A DNA stretch of 64,000 bases from Winogradskyella aurantiaca (GTDB lineage Bacteria; Bacteroidota; Bacteroidia; Flavobacteriales; Flavobacteriaceae). The stretch covers positions 62,001 to 126,000 of the forward strand of contig NZ_QKTV01000003.1 of NCBI RefSeq assembly GCF_003362725.1, in the 5' to 3' direction. The notes under the pieces were generated by a model. It made no database searches and was not told the DNA's origin. It worked only from the letters and a program-made list of their open reading frames with translations. Both the position numbers and the translations under genes were made by a program. Below, in pieces: positions 52,791 to 63,083 of this stretch (position 1 is the first letter of the stretch; every line of letters starts with the position of its first letter).

Positions 52791-55190
52791 ATGAGAATTT
52801 TCATTATGGTATTGGCAATGGTCACATGCAACCTATTGCTAAGCCAGGAATGTAAATACATTTTTAAAGGAACTCTAAAAGACTTTCACGATAACTCGGT
52901 ACTTTCTTCGGCCTTGATTTATTCTAAATCGGAAGGCAAGTCCTTTGTTTCTGATGAAAATGGAAAATTTGAAATAACTGGATTATGCGAAGGATCGCTT
53001 GAATTGGTAATCAGCCATATCGCCTGCGAAACAAAATCTTTAAAGTTTCAAATAAAAGGAGACCGAAGCGAAACGATATTTCTGGAACATCATATTGAGG
53101 CGCTTAATGAAGTGGTTGTTAGTGGTAACTCAATTAAAACTGAATCTAAGACTTTACAGGAAACTTCACTAAAGGAAGACCAACTCTTTAAATATAATGC
53201 TTCAAGTATTGGCGACGCACTTAAAGAGATTAATGGGGTTACTACAATTAACACAGGAAATACAATAGCAAAACCAATGATCAATGGACTGCATAGCAAC
53301 AGGGTTCTAATTATGACTAACGGTGTTCGATTACAAGATCAGGAATGGGGCATAGAACATGCCCCAAATGTTGATCTAACATCGGCAAGCCAAATTACAG
53401 TGATTAAAGGTGCTGGAGCCTTGGCCTATGGTGGGGACGCCATTGGTGGTGTTGTTGTTGTAAATCCAAAAAGAGTGATTCCTACAGACACACTATTTGG
53501 CCAAACTACCGTAGGTGGTCAATCCAATGGCTGGGGTGGTTTCGTTAATTCATCACTAAACAAAGGATTTGACTCCGGATGGTTCATTAATGCTCAAGGA
53601 TCCTTCAGAAAGCACGGTGATTTAAGAGCACCCGATTATAATCTTTCAAACACAGGCCTTGAAGCTGGTGGTTTTACAATCAATACAGGGTTGAGCAAAT
53701 TTGAGTATGGTTTTAAAGTTTATTACAGTTATTTAAGAAATGAAATAGGAATATTAAGGGCCTCACATACTGGAAATGTATCAGATCTAGTAAGAGCCAT
53801 AAATTCAGATATTCCTCTAGTTATTGAACCGTTTACCTATGATATCAATCCTCCAAAACAAGATGTCACACATCAAATCTTTAAAGCTAATTTTTATAAG
53901 CGCCTTCAGAATTTTGGAAAGTTGGATTTAAATTATAATTACCAAAAGAATGATCGTCTGGAGTTTGATATTCGAAGAGGTGACAGATCTGATATCCCAG
54001 CTGTAGATTTAGAGTTACAAACACACACTTTAAATGTTGATGTGGATTATGACGCGGCAGATGCGTATGCATTAAAATTTGGAATTCTAGGGCGTTATCA
54101 GGAAAATTTTCCAAATCCTGACACAGGAGTTAAGCGGCTTATCCCGGATTACAATAAGTATGACTTTGGCGCCTATATCACCTCTGAGTTGGAATATGGC
54201 AGCGGCCACATCCTTGAAGCCGGGTTAAGATATGACCTGAATCATATTGATGCTCTTAAGTTCTATGATAAATCAAGATGGGTAGAACGAGGTTACGATG
54301 TTGATTTTCCTCAATTTGTTGTTGAAGATAGGGGCACACAAATCTTAACAAATCCAGTGTTTACCTATAATAACCTTTCGTTATCATTAGGTACCAGGTT
54401 AGATTTAGGTGAATACTTTGAGTTACTATTAAATTTTTCAAGGGCGATGAGAGCCCCGAACCCAGCGGAGTTGTTTAGCGACGGATTACACCACTCGGCA
54501 GCACGAATTGAACTAGGAGATCTTAGGATTGGTCAGGAAACCTCAAACCGTTTTGCCTCGACCTTATTTTTCAACAAATTAGGTTTTGATGTGCAATTAG
54601 ATCTCTATGTAAATGCCATCAGTGATTTTATATACATAGAGCCGTCAGGGCAAGAGACGACTAATCGTGGGCCATTTCCTGTATGGGAGTATCAAAGTAA
54701 CGATGCCGTCTTAGCTGGTTTCGATTTTAACTTTTCATATCAATTCAATTCATCATGGGATTTTAGAAATCAAACCTCCTATGTGTATGGCCAGAATACA
54801 GACTTAATGCTTCCATTAATTAGCATGCCGCCGTTTCAAACCAGAAATATAGTAGGATATACTAAAACCGATTGGTTTGGATTTAACCTTCAAGTAGAGC
54901 ATCAGTTTGTAGCTGAACAAAAACGTTTTCCTGATAATAATTTTGAAGCGTTTATTCCGGAACTTGGAGAAACCGTTTTGGTGGATATTAGTACCCCACC
55001 ACCAGCCTTTAATTTATTTAATGCTAACGTTAACTGGAACTTTAAAGTAAATACTACAAGTAATTTAAAACTAGCTGTTATTGTCAATAATATATTTGAC
55101 ACGACCTATAGAAATTACTTAAATCAATTGAGATACTTTGCTGATGAAATGGGACGCAATGTATTAGTACAATTACAACTCAATTATTAA
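52791..55190 (+). CDS. TonB-dependent receptor with carboxypeptidase-like N-terminal domain
   Basis: A 799-residue outer-membrane receptor: signal peptide (about 1-18), carboxypeptidase D-like domain (about 22-105), plug (about 115-225, with VIKGAGALAYGGDAIGGVVVV near 205) and a 22-strand-type barrel ending in an aromatic C-terminus (VLVQLQLNY). The plug has the short form IEHAPNVDLTSASQITV found in metal- and small-ligand receptors rather than the SusC type. No SusD gene follows. Its neighbours, a His-rich protein and a lipoprotein, point to metal uptake. Confidence 0.88.
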   Translation: MRIFIMVLAMVTCNLLLSQECKYIFKGTLKDFHDNSVLSSALIYSKSEGKSFVSDENGKFEITGLCEGSLELVISHIACETKSLKFQIKGDRSETIFLEHHIEALNEVVVSGNSIKTESKTLQETSLKEDQLFKYNASSIGDALKEINGVTTINTGNTIAKPMINGLHSNRVLIMTNGVRLQDQEWGIEHAPNVDLTSASQITVIKGAGALAYGGDAIGGVVVVNPKRVIPTDTLFGQTTVGGQSNGWGGFVNSSLNKGFDSGWFINAQGSFRKHGDLRAPDYNLSNTGLEAGGFTINTGLSKFEYGFKVYYSYLRNEIGILRASHTGNVSDLVRAINSDIPLVIEPFTYDINPPKQDVTHQIFKANFYKRLQNFGKLDLNYNYQKNDRLEFDIRRGDRSDIPAVDLELQTHTLNVDVDYDAADAYALKFGILGRYQENFPNPDTGVKRLIPDYNKYDFGAYITSELEYGSGHILEAGLRYDLNHIDALKFYDKSRWVERGYDVDFPQFVVEDRGTQILTNPVFTYNNLSLSLGTRLDLGEYFELLLNFSRAMRAPNPAELFSDGLHHSAARIELGDLRIGQETSNRFASTLFFNKLGFDVQLDLYVNAISDFIYIEPSGQETTNRGPFPVWEYQSNDAVLAGFDFNFSYQFNSSWDFRNQTSYVYGQNTDLMLPLISMPPFQTRNIVGYTKTDWFGFNLQVEHQFVAEQKRFPDNNFEAFIPELGETVLVDISTPPPAFNLFNANVNWNFKVNTTSNLKLAVIVNNIFDTTYRNYLNQLRYFADEMGRNVLVQLQLNY

Positions 55191-55209
55191 ATTTTTTAAA
55201 CAAAAAAAC

Positions 55210-55776
55210 ATGAAAACAATTAAATTATTATTTCTAACACTTTTAACATCAACCTTTATAGTAAGCTGTTCAGATGATGACACTCCGCAACAGATTAACG
55301 AAGAAGAGGTGATTACTACCATGACAGTAACTCTTATACCTCAAGGTGGAGGAACAACAGTGACACTTCAAACTAGAGATTTGGATGGCGACGGACCAAC
55401 ACAACCAGTGATTACCGTTTCTGGACCATTTGCCGCAGGCGTAATTTACAATGGATCAATTGAATTATTAAATGAATTAGAAAATCCAGCTGAGGACATT
55501 ACGGAAGAAGTTGCTGAAGAAGACGACGAACACCAATTCTTCTTTACTGTTGGAGCTGGACTTGGAACAGTGGCTTACTCTGATATGGATGATGATGGTA
55601 ACCCAATTGGCTTAGCATTTGAGTTTACCGCAGGAGGTGCGGCAGCACAAGGCTTATTTGCGGTTACTCTAAGACACGAACCAGACAAGTTTGCACCTGG
55701 AGTAAGCGATGGTGTTATCAATAATGCTGGTGGTGAAACTGATATTGAAACTGCATTCCAGGTATCAGTACAATAA
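55210..55776 (+). CDS. Surface lipoprotein paired with the TonB receptor
   Basis: A 188-residue lipoprotein with lipobox IVSC (Cys20) followed by Ser and an acidic run (SDDDTPQ), a pattern used to send lipoproteins to the outer surface in Bacteroidota. The body is beta-rich with an acidic loop (ITEEVAEEDDEHQFFF) that could bind metal. I believe relatives are labelled type 1 periplasmic binding fold protein, which I cannot confirm. It lies 19 bases after the TonB receptor and is followed by a strong terminator, so it is the last gene of that operon. Confidence 0.72.
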   Translation: MKTIKLLFLTLLTSTFIVSCSDDDTPQQINEEEVITTMTVTLIPQGGGTTVTLQTRDLDGDGPTQPVITVSGPFAAGVIYNGSIELLNELENPAEDITEEVAEEDDEHQFFFTVGAGLGTVAYSDMDDDGNPIGLAFEFTAGGAAAQGLFAVTLRHEPDKFAPGVSDGVINNAGGETDIETAFQVSVQ

Positions 55777-55801
55777 CATACAAAACAGCATAATTTATTT
55801 T

Positions 55802-55829
55802 AAAAAAGCGCCTTTAAAGGCGCTTTTTT
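55802..55829. terminator. Bidirectional intrinsic terminator
   Basis: A perfect 28-base palindrome: A6, GCGCC, TTTAAA, GGCGC, T6. It ends both the TonB operon and the convergent 55828 gene. Confidence 0.92.
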
Positions 55830-56082
55830 ATACTTCTTTTTTAAGGTAATAGGTATAAATCCACATTAATGTAAATGATGGAATTATATCTACTGCTGGT
55901 AAGGCTTCTTCAATAAAGGAAACTACTGCAGCCACTTTTCCTTCCTTTCCAGGAAACATACGCGTCATGATATAGGCGGACAACGGTGCCCAGACAAAAT
56001 CAAATGGTGGAAACACCATAGAAACCATCCCCAATAGGTCACAGAGCAACCCGAATATGAGACGTTTTGTTTTTATATTCAT
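55828..56082 (-). CDS. Small membrane protein (84 aa)
   Basis: An 84-residue protein with two or three hydrophobic segments (about 7-35 and 60-78) and the block PFDFVWAPLSAYIMTRMFPG. I recall similar small membrane proteins of Bacteroidota but no function. ATG start, single gene between the shared terminator and the DUF5916 gene. Confidence 0.6.
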   Translation of the reverse strand: MNIKTKRLIFGLLCDLLGMVSMVFPPFDFVWAPLSAYIMTRMFPGKEGKVAAVVSFIEEALPAVDIIPSFTLMWIYTYYLKKEV

Positions 56083-56197
56083 ACCTTATCTGTAGTTAAT
56101 TTGATAAAATTGTAACGTTGCATTCGTTAAATTTTCACCTTTTTACAACACTTTTTAACGTTTAATTAGTAATGCTTACTGAAGACTAGCAGTAGTT

Positions 56198-58696
56198 TTG
56201 GGCAACCAAAAAAGCCTGACTAACATTTACCTAACTGGCCGCAATACTGAGGAGTTCTTAAGAGTCTGTGTAACACTACTATTAGTATGTTTTTGTGTTA
56301 GTCTAAATGGTCAGTCTCAAGATAAGAAGGTTCTTAATATTCAAAGGATTTCTTCACCTCCCAAGATAGACGGAAAATTTGATGAAGAGATTTGGCAGAA
56401 TGCAGAAATAGCTACAGATTTCGTACAGTTTAGACCTGAAATTGGCAACATAAGAGAAGAATCCCAACGCACCGAAGTAAAGGTGGCCTTCGATGACAAA
56501 GCGATTTATGTGGCAGCTTATTTGTATGATGATCCCGAATTGATTATGAAACAATTGACTGCAAGAGACAACTTTGGGCAAACTGACTTCTTTATGGTAG
56601 TCTTAAATCCTAACAACGATTCTCAAAACGATACTAATTTTATTGTTTTCAGTTCAGGACAGCAGGCAGATGCTATTGCTAATCCTTCCATTGGAGAAGA
56701 TTTTAGTTGGTCTGATGTCTGGGATTCTGCCGTACAAATCAATGAAGATGGTTGGACAGTAGAAATGAAAATACCGTATCGCACTTTACGCTTTGCGAAT
56801 CAAGAAAATCCAACCTGGGGGTTACAATTTCATCGGCAGTTCAGAAGAGAGCGTGCACAATATACCTGGAATCCCATTGACCCGACAAAGGGCAATGTAG
56901 GACTTTATCATGGACAAATGACTGGTCTGGACAATATAGAACCACCTGTAAGACTCAACCTCTACCCCTTTGCAACTGGTGTTATAGACACTTTTGATGG
57001 AGAATCTGATAATTCATTAAATTTTGGAATGGATCTAAAATATGGGATTACGGATAACTTCACTTTAGACTTGACACTAATTCCAGATTTTAGTCAGGTT
57101 GGATTTGATAGAATCGTTTTAAACCTGGGCCCCTTTGAACAAACCTTTGCGGAACAGCGACAATTTTTTACCGAAGGGGTCGACCTTTTTAATAAAGGCA
57201 ATCTATTTTTCTCCAGACGTGTTGGCGGACCACCCAGCGGGAGTGTGGATCTTGACGAAAATGAAGTTGCGGATGTTCCCGATGAAGTAAAAGTTTTGAA
57301 CGCCCTTAAAGTGTCGGGAAGAACGAGAAAGGGTCTTGGTCTAGGGTTCTTTAATGGCATTACAGACAAGACCTATACTACGGTAACTAACACAGAGACT
57401 GGAGAATCACGACGCGAATTAGTTGAACCACTGGCGAATTATAATATTATGGTTATTGACCAACAATTCAACGGTAACTCATCTGTAAGTCTTATTAACA
57501 CCAATGTGACCAGAGAAGGTGACTTTAGAAATGCAAACGCCACAGCATTAGTAGCAAATTTGGTGGATCGAAAAAACATTTGGGGTTTTGATTCTGAGAT
57601 TCGCATGAGTTATGTTGATTATCAGGATGCAGCCTCAGAAACAGGCTGGAGTACATTTTTGAGAGCTGGAAAAGTTGGAGGTAATTGGCGCTATAGTATT
57701 GACCACCGTTATATGGATACCAAGTTTAATATTAACGACTTGGGGTTGAACTTTAGAAACAATCGAAACGATTTTGGAGCTGATGCTTCCTACGAAACGT
57801 TTGAGCCATCGGGAAATTTAAATAGTTATAGAATAAATGTATTTGTCAACTACCGTCGTCTTGTTGACCCAAATACCTATTCAAGATCCAATTTTGGCGG
57901 AGGCTACCGAGCGACTACAAGAAAACTGGATGCCTATGGTTTCAGGTTTAATATGGATCCAGGAAAGCAATATGATTACTTTGAATCGAGAGATGGGCGT
58001 CCATTTATCTTTGAAAATCGCGTGAGTACTGGTGGTTGGATCTCTACCAACTACAATAGAATCTTCGCAATTGATGTTCGTGCCAACATAGCAACACTCT
58101 TTGAAGAGGGTCGGGATTTTTTAGGTTATAATTTTAATATAGGACCGAGAGTTCGTGTTAATGACAAATTACTTCTTGTTTATCGATTTAATTATGATAA
58201 AAGAAATGGAGATCGAGGTTATGCCCTCGAGGAAGATAATCAGCCCATTTTTGGTCAACGAGACCGACAAATAATCACCAATACTCTATCCGCTAATTAT
58301 ACGTTTAACCCTTTCCACATTATCGGTATTAACTTGAGACATTATTGGGATACGGTGCTCTATGATTATGAGCTTTATACCTTGCTTGATAATGGTCGAC
58401 TTACCACAGAGTCAGGTTATAACCTAGATAACGTAAGTTCTGATCCCAATATTAATTTTAGCACCTGGAATTTTGATCTTAACTACTCCTGGCAGTTTGC
58501 ACCAGGTAGCTTTTTAACGGCACTTTACAGGAATCAAATCTTCAATGTTGATGATTTCTCGGACGATGAATTTGGAGAAAGTTTCCAACGTCTGTTCGAT
58601 CAACCCATTAACCATGTCTTTTCATTACGGGTTCAATACTTCATAGATTGGAATGGTTTGAAGTCTGTTTTCAAAAAAAATAATGACAATTCCTAA
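56198..58696 (+). CDS. DUF5916 protein with CBM9-like domain and outer-membrane barrel
   Basis: An 832-residue protein: signal peptide ending near SLNGQS (residue 39), a family 9 carbohydrate-binding-like domain (about 50-230; IDGKFDEEIWQNAE) and a DUF5916 barrel-like region to the aromatic C-terminus. Such proteins are common in Bacteroidota and may bind sugar or peptide at the surface. There is no ATG before the signal core; a TGA lies a few codons upstream of the TTG at 56198, so TTG is the likely start, which is unusual for a large surface protein and may lower its level. Confidence 0.8.
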   Translation: MGNQKSLTNIYLTGRNTEEFLRVCVTLLLVCFCVSLNGQSQDKKVLNIQRISSPPKIDGKFDEEIWQNAEIATDFVQFRPEIGNIREESQRTEVKVAFDDKAIYVAAYLYDDPELIMKQLTARDNFGQTDFFMVVLNPNNDSQNDTNFIVFSSGQQADAIANPSIGEDFSWSDVWDSAVQINEDGWTVEMKIPYRTLRFANQENPTWGLQFHRQFRRERAQYTWNPIDPTKGNVGLYHGQMTGLDNIEPPVRLNLYPFATGVIDTFDGESDNSLNFGMDLKYGITDNFTLDLTLIPDFSQVGFDRIVLNLGPFEQTFAEQRQFFTEGVDLFNKGNLFFSRRVGGPPSGSVDLDENEVADVPDEVKVLNALKVSGRTRKGLGLGFFNGITDKTYTTVTNTETGESRRELVEPLANYNIMVIDQQFNGNSSVSLINTNVTREGDFRNANATALVANLVDRKNIWGFDSEIRMSYVDYQDAASETGWSTFLRAGKVGGNWRYSIDHRYMDTKFNINDLGLNFRNNRNDFGADASYETFEPSGNLNSYRINVFVNYRRLVDPNTYSRSNFGGGYRATTRKLDAYGFRFNMDPGKQYDYFESRDGRPFIFENRVSTGGWISTNYNRIFAIDVRANIATLFEEGRDFLGYNFNIGPRVRVNDKLLLVYRFNYDKRNGDRGYALEEDNQPIFGQRDRQIITNTLSANYTFNPFHIIGINLRHYWDTVLYDYELYTLLDNGRLTTESGYNLDNVSSDPNINFSTWNFDLNYSWQFAPGSFLTALYRNQIFNVDDFSDDEFGESFQRLFDQPINHVFSLRVQYFIDWNGLKSVFKKNNDNS

Positions 58697-58732
58697 TTGT
58701 AGAATTAGCTATTTAAGCTTATTTTCACATTC

Positions 58733-59401
58733 ATGGAACCGATTATTAGTGCAAGCGCTATTTACAAATCCTTTGGTGACCTTCAGGTTTTAAAGGGTGT
58801 TGATATAAATATTTCTAAAGGTGAAATCGTCTCAATTGTTGGACCGTCTGGTGCCGGCAAGACAACTTTACTTCACATATTAAGCACTCTGGATAATCCT
58901 GATGTTCGTGAGGCAACTAAAATATTAATGGATAGTGAGAACATCACAGAGCTTTCAGATAAACAATTAGCCAAGTTTAGGAATCTTAATATTGGTTTCA
59001 TATTTCAGTTTCACCAGTTACTACCGGAGTTCACAGCTCTTGAGAATGTTTGTATTCCTGCATTTATAAATAATCAATCAAAATCTAAAGCTGAAGCTAA
59101 GGCCAAAGAATTACTCGATTATTTAGGCCTATCTAATCGCTACCATCACAAGCCAAATGAGTTATCGGGTGGTGAACAACAACGTGTAGCTGTTGCCAGA
59201 GCTTTAATTAATGAACCTAAGATTATTTTTGCCGATGAACCATCCGGTAATCTGGATAGTGAATCCGCTGATCAACTTCATCAATTATTTTTAGATTTAA
59301 GAGATAAATTTGATCAAACCTTTGTTATTGTTACCCACAACAAAGAATTGGCTGATCTTGCAGATAAAAAACTCACCATGATTGATGGGCAAATAAAATA
59401 A
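58733..59401 (+). CDS. ABC transporter ATP-binding protein, LolD/MacB-like
   Basis: A 222-residue ATPase with Walker [10 protein letters not shown] near residue 39, signature [15 protein letters not shown] near 140, Walker [14 protein letters not shown] and switch His (VTHN). The [10 protein letters not shown] sequence is typical of the LolD/MacB/FtsE group. It may drive LolCE-type lipoprotein release, but no permease gene lies next to it, so the partner is unknown. It begins 36 bases after the DUF5916 gene. Confidence 0.85.
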   Translation: MEPIISASAIYKSFGDLQVLKGVDINISKGEIVSIVGPSGAGKTTLLHILSTLDNPDVREATKILMDSENITELSDKQLAKFRNLNIGFIFQFHQLLPEFTALENVCIPAFINNQSKSKAEAKAKELLDYLGLSNRYHHKPNELSGGEQQRVAVARALINEPKIIFADEPSGNLDSESADQLHQLFLDLRDKFDQTFVIVTHNKELADLADKKLTMIDGQIK

Positions 59402-59409
59402 CAGCGAAA

Positions 59410-60486
59410 TTGGGAAGGTCAGGGTTAAATAGGATTAATAAGAATTTCTTTTTTTCAGGATTAATAATGTTTGTGGTGTTATGGTCCTACAGCCAGGAAA
59501 TGCGCCCTTATGATCTTGAAATGCAGGCCAAGCATGCTGAAAAGAAAGGTTATGATCCCACCTACCGCGTCAATTACTTTGAGAACATCATCATTAGAGC
59601 TACATATACTAACAATCTAAATAATCTTCAGTTTTTGGATACTGCAAATGGAAATGCCGTTGATCTTAGACCTGCCGCTGAGAATCTCCTTGGAGTATCA
59701 GTAGATTATAAATGGATTGCAATCGGTGTATCTTATGCACCGCAATTTCTAATAACTACCGCAGACCAGGAATTACAGAATTCAAGTGAAAGCTTAAAGT
59801 TAAATCTTAACTTTTTCTATTCAGATCAATGGCGTCAAGAATTAAATTACACCTACAACAGAGGATTTAAAGTATCATCAAATTTTGACCTAAGAGAACA
59901 AGATATAATTAGATTACAAAATATTGAACTTCAAGTAATACAAGGAAGTACTTATTTTATAGCTAATAAAAACTACTCTTTTAGAGCACATTATGCTCAG
60001 ACAGAACGACAGTTACGCTCCGCTGGCAGCTTAATACCAAAAATTTACTACGGCTATAGTATTTTTAGGCCTACCATAGGTAATTTTTCAGAAACTGATC
60101 AAACAACTGAAGTTGAGAGTTTTGATTTTATTGGTAGTGTTGGATATTTATATACGTTTGTGCACAATCAAAAGTGGATTGCTACTGGGGGGCTTCACCC
60201 GGGGATTGGTTATAATAACTCCAGCTATGAGTACAATAATGACAAAGAAGATATTTTTAATAGTGTCTCCTTTACATTTAAAGGAGAAGTTACACTAGGC
60301 TATAACAGTTATCGATGGTTCTGGGGGGTCAATGGTTTCTGGCAAAACTTTAACAACAGTAATAATCAGAACATCCAACTCAATCGTGACACCTTATTTG
60401 TAATGGCCTATATGGGTTATCGATTTAATGATAATAAGCCAATGCGTAAGTTCTTTGGATGGTTTGAAGATACTTTTGGATTCTAA
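59410..60486 (+). CDS. DUF4421 family outer-surface protein, copy 1
   Basis: A 358-residue exported protein starting at a TTG: the signal core (FFFSGLIMFVVLWSYSQ) is only partly covered by the later ATG at 59467. The mature start, EMQAKHAEKKGYDPTYRVNYFENI (in part), and the C-terminal RFNDNKPMRKFFGWFED are those of DUF4421. The many aromatic beta segments suggest an outer-membrane barrel. Eight bases after the ABC ATPase gene and followed by its close paralogue. Function unknown. Confidence 0.75.
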   Translation: MGRSGLNRINKNFFFSGLIMFVVLWSYSQEMRPYDLEMQAKHAEKKGYDPTYRVNYFENIIIRATYTNNLNNLQFLDTANGNAVDLRPAAENLLGVSVDYKWIAIGVSYAPQFLITTADQELQNSSESLKLNLNFFYSDQWRQELNYTYNRGFKVSSNFDLREQDIIRLQNIELQVIQGSTYFIANKNYSFRAHYAQTERQLRSAGSLIPKIYYGYSIFRPTIGNFSETDQTTEVESFDFIGSVGYLYTFVHNQKWIATGGLHPGIGYNNSSYEYNNDKEDIFNSVSFTFKGEVTLGYNSYRWFWGVNGFWQNFNNSNNQNIQLNRDTLFVMAYMGYRFNDNKPMRKFFGWFEDTFGF

Positions 60487-60535
60487 TTGGAAACAACCAT
60501 AGTGTAGATACTTGCAATATTAAATTGAATAAGGC

Positions 60536-61588
60536 ATGCAAAAAGCATCCCTCTTATGTACTATAATAATTTCATTTTTTGCATCTTCTCAGGAGGTGCC
60601 GGAATATTATCAAGAGATGCAAGCCAGACATGCCAAAGCCTTTGGCTATGATCCTGAGTACCGCGTCAACTATATTGAAAATATTGCTGTTAGAGGTATT
60701 CTCTATACAGATATCGCCAATTATCAATTTAGAAATTTTGATACTGGTGAAACTTACAATTTAAGTCCAGTATCGGAGAGTCTCATAGGTTTTTCCATGG
60801 ATTATAAATGGTTTGCCATCGGATTTTCGTTTGGCCCACGCTTTTTAATGACTTCTGGCGATAAAGAATTAGAGCAGGATAGTGAGTCCTTGAAACTAGA
60901 TTTGAACTTATTTTATTCGGATCAATGGGGTCAAAATTTGTTTTTCTTATACAATAGAGGTTTTAATGTAAAAACCAACAATGAACTCGTTAATGAAGAT
61001 CTCGAGGCATTAAAAGATACTAGAATACAGCTAATTGGCGGAAGTACTTATTACATTCTTAATCCTGATTTTTCATATCGGGCCTATTTAAATCAAACTG
61101 AACGGCAATTAAAATCCGCAGGAAGTTTAGTACCCAAAATCAGCTATTCATTTAGTTCTACTGATCCCAACTTACCATCTGATGATTCAGAAATTGAAGT
61201 TGATAAAATAAAGAGTTTCGACGTTATTGCAGATGTTGGTTATTATTACACTTTTGTACTAAATACTAAATGGTATGCGACACTCGGGGCTCAACCTGGG
61301 GTTGGCTACAACAACTCTAATTATAGAATTCAAAATGCATCATCCATCAACTTCAACAGTATCATATTTACATTTAACGGAGAAGTTGCTCTAGGTTACA
61401 ATAGTTATAGGTGGTTTTTTGGTGCCGTTGGTTATTGGAGAAATTACAACAATACCAACAATGAAAACGATCAGGTTAACAGAGATTCTTCCTATATAAA
61501 AGTGCACTTTGGCTATCGTTTTAATGATAATAGGCCTATGCGAAAGTTTTTTGGTTGGTTTGAAAAAATCTTAGGTCTGGATTATTAG
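60536..61588 (+). CDS. DUF4421 family outer-surface protein, copy 2
   Basis: A 350-residue paralogue of the preceding gene. It has an ATG, a clear signal peptide (SLLCTIIISFFASSQ) and the same blocks: EMQARHAKAFGYDPEYRVNY, SAGSLVPKISYSF, QPGVGYNNSNY and RFNDNRPMRKFFGWFE. The two align along their full length, so this is a tandem duplication. Differences cluster in the loops. Followed by the fumC promoter. Confidence 0.77.
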   Translation: MQKASLLCTIIISFFASSQEVPEYYQEMQARHAKAFGYDPEYRVNYIENIAVRGILYTDIANYQFRNFDTGETYNLSPVSESLIGFSMDYKWFAIGFSFGPRFLMTSGDKELEQDSESLKLDLNLFYSDQWGQNLFFLYNRGFNVKTNNELVNEDLEALKDTRIQLIGGSTYYILNPDFSYRAYLNQTERQLKSAGSLVPKISYSFSSTDPNLPSDDSEIEVDKIKSFDVIADVGYYYTFVLNTKWYATLGAQPGVGYNNSNYRIQNASSINFNSIIFTFNGEVALGYNSYRWFFGAVGYWRNYNNTNNENDQVNRDSSYIKVHFGYRFNDNRPMRKFFGWFEKILGLDY

Positions 61589-61619
61589 AAATTCCACCCT
61601 GTTCATGATAAAAATCATC

Positions 61620-61647
61620 TTGAAGCCTTCCATTTTCCTTAAATTTG
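61620..61647 (+). promoter_or_regulatory. Promoter of fumC
   Basis: TTG (61620-61622), a 17-base spacer and TAAATTTG (61640-61647), an exact -7 box; the fumC ATG is 25 bases downstream. Best promoter on the plus strand of this window. Confidence 0.7.
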
Positions 61648-61672
61648 TGCTTCAAAATAAAATTGATAAATC

Positions 61673-63070
61673 ATGTCCTATAGAATAGAAAAAGACACCA
61701 TGGGGGAAGTTAAGGTACCAGCAGATAAACTGTGGGGTGCACAAACCGAACGTTCACGTAATAATTTTAAAATTGGACCAGCGGCCTCAATGCCACTAGA
61801 AATAGTTTATGGATTCGCTTATTTAAAGAAAGCGGCTGCCTATGCTAATGAAGAATTAGGTGTTTTAACTACCGATAAGAGAGATTTTATAGCTAAGGTC
61901 TGTGATGAGATTCTTGAAGGAAAACATGACGATCAGTTTCCATTAGTTATTTGGCAAACCGGATCTGGTACTCAAAGCAATATGAATGTTAATGAGGTTA
62001 TTGCTAATAGAGCCCACCAAATAGCAGGAAAGACTATTGGGGAAGGTGAAAAAACGATTCAGCCAAATGATGATGTTAATAAGTCGCAGTCTTCTAATGA
62101 CACATTTCCCACTGGAATGCACATCGCAGCATATAAAAAAATAGTTGAGACTACCATTCCTGGTGTCATCCAATTACGCAATACACTGCACAAAAAATCC
62201 ATTGCCTTTAAAGATGTAGTTAAGATTGGACGCACCCACCTTATGGATGCGACTCCTCTTACTTTAGGACAAGAATTTTCTGGCTATGTTTCACAATTAG
62301 ATCATGGTCTTAAAGCTTTAGAAAATACTTTAGCACATTTAAGCGAGTTAGCCTTAGGTGGAACAGCAGTTGGAACTGGTCTAAATACTCCTCAGGGCTA
62401 TGATATCCTCGTGGCTAAGTACATTGCTGAATTCACAGGACATCCATTTGTTACCGCAGAAAATAAGTTTGAAGCGCTTGCGGCTCACGACGCAATTGTT
62501 GAAACACATGGTGCCTTAAAACAGCTTGCAGTGTCGCTTAATAAAATTGCCAATGACATTAGAATGATGGCTTCTGGACCGAGATCAGGGATTGGAGAGA
62601 TTATTATTCCAGCCAATGAACCTGGAAGTTCCATTATGCCAGGAAAAGTAAATCCAACACAATGTGAGGCCCTAACCATGGTCTGCGTTCAGGTGATGGG
62701 TAACGATGTGGCAATCACTGTAGGTGGTACTCAAGGGCATTACGAATTAAATGTGTTTAAACCTGTTATGGCTTATAATCTCTTACAATCGGCACAACTT
62801 ATTGGGGATGCTTGTGTGAGTTTTGAAGAGCATTGCGCTGCAGGAATTGAACCTAACACAAAAGTTATCAAGAACTTATTAAATAATTCACTCATGTTGG
62901 TAACGGCTCTTAACACTAAAATAGGTTATTACAAAGCCGCTGAAATCGCCAATACAGCTCATAAAAATGGCACTACCCTAAAAGAAGAAGCAATCAATTT
63001 AGGATATGTTAATGAAGAAGATTATGATAATTGGGTTAAACCAGAGGAGATGATAGGTAGTCTCAAGTAA
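61673..63070 (+). CDS. fumC: Fumarate hydratase, class II
   Basis: A 465-residue oxygen-stable fumarase of the TCA cycle. The signature [11 protein letters not shown] is near residue 318, and the conserved [19 protein letters not shown] and [19 protein letters not shown] segments (in part) hold substrate and catalytic residues, including the His of THLMDA. Length is normal. Own promoter; followed by a hairpin. Confidence 0.96.
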   Translation: MSYRIEKDTMGEVKVPADKLWGAQTERSRNNFKIGPAASMPLEIVYGFAYLKKAAAYANEELGVLTTDKRDFIAKVCDEILEGKHDDQFPLVIWQTGSGTQSNMNVNEVIANRAHQIAGKTIGEGEKTIQPNDDVNKSQSSNDTFPTGMHIAAYKKIVETTIPGVIQLRNTLHKKSIAFKDVVKIGRTHLMDATPLTLGQEFSGYVSQLDHGLKALENTLAHLSELALGGTAVGTGLNTPQGYDILVAKYIAEFTGHPFVTAENKFEALAAHDAIVETHGALKQLAVSLNKIANDIRMMASGPRSGIGEIIIPANEPGSSIMPGKVNPTQCEALTMVCVQVMGNDVAITVGGTQGHYELNVFKPVMAYNLLQSAQLIGDACVSFEEHCAAGIEPNTKVIKNLLNNSLMLVTALNTKIGYYKAAEIANTAHKNGTTLKEEAINLGYVNEEDYDNWVKPEEMIGSLK

Positions 63071-63083
63071 TTTTATGTCTAGA

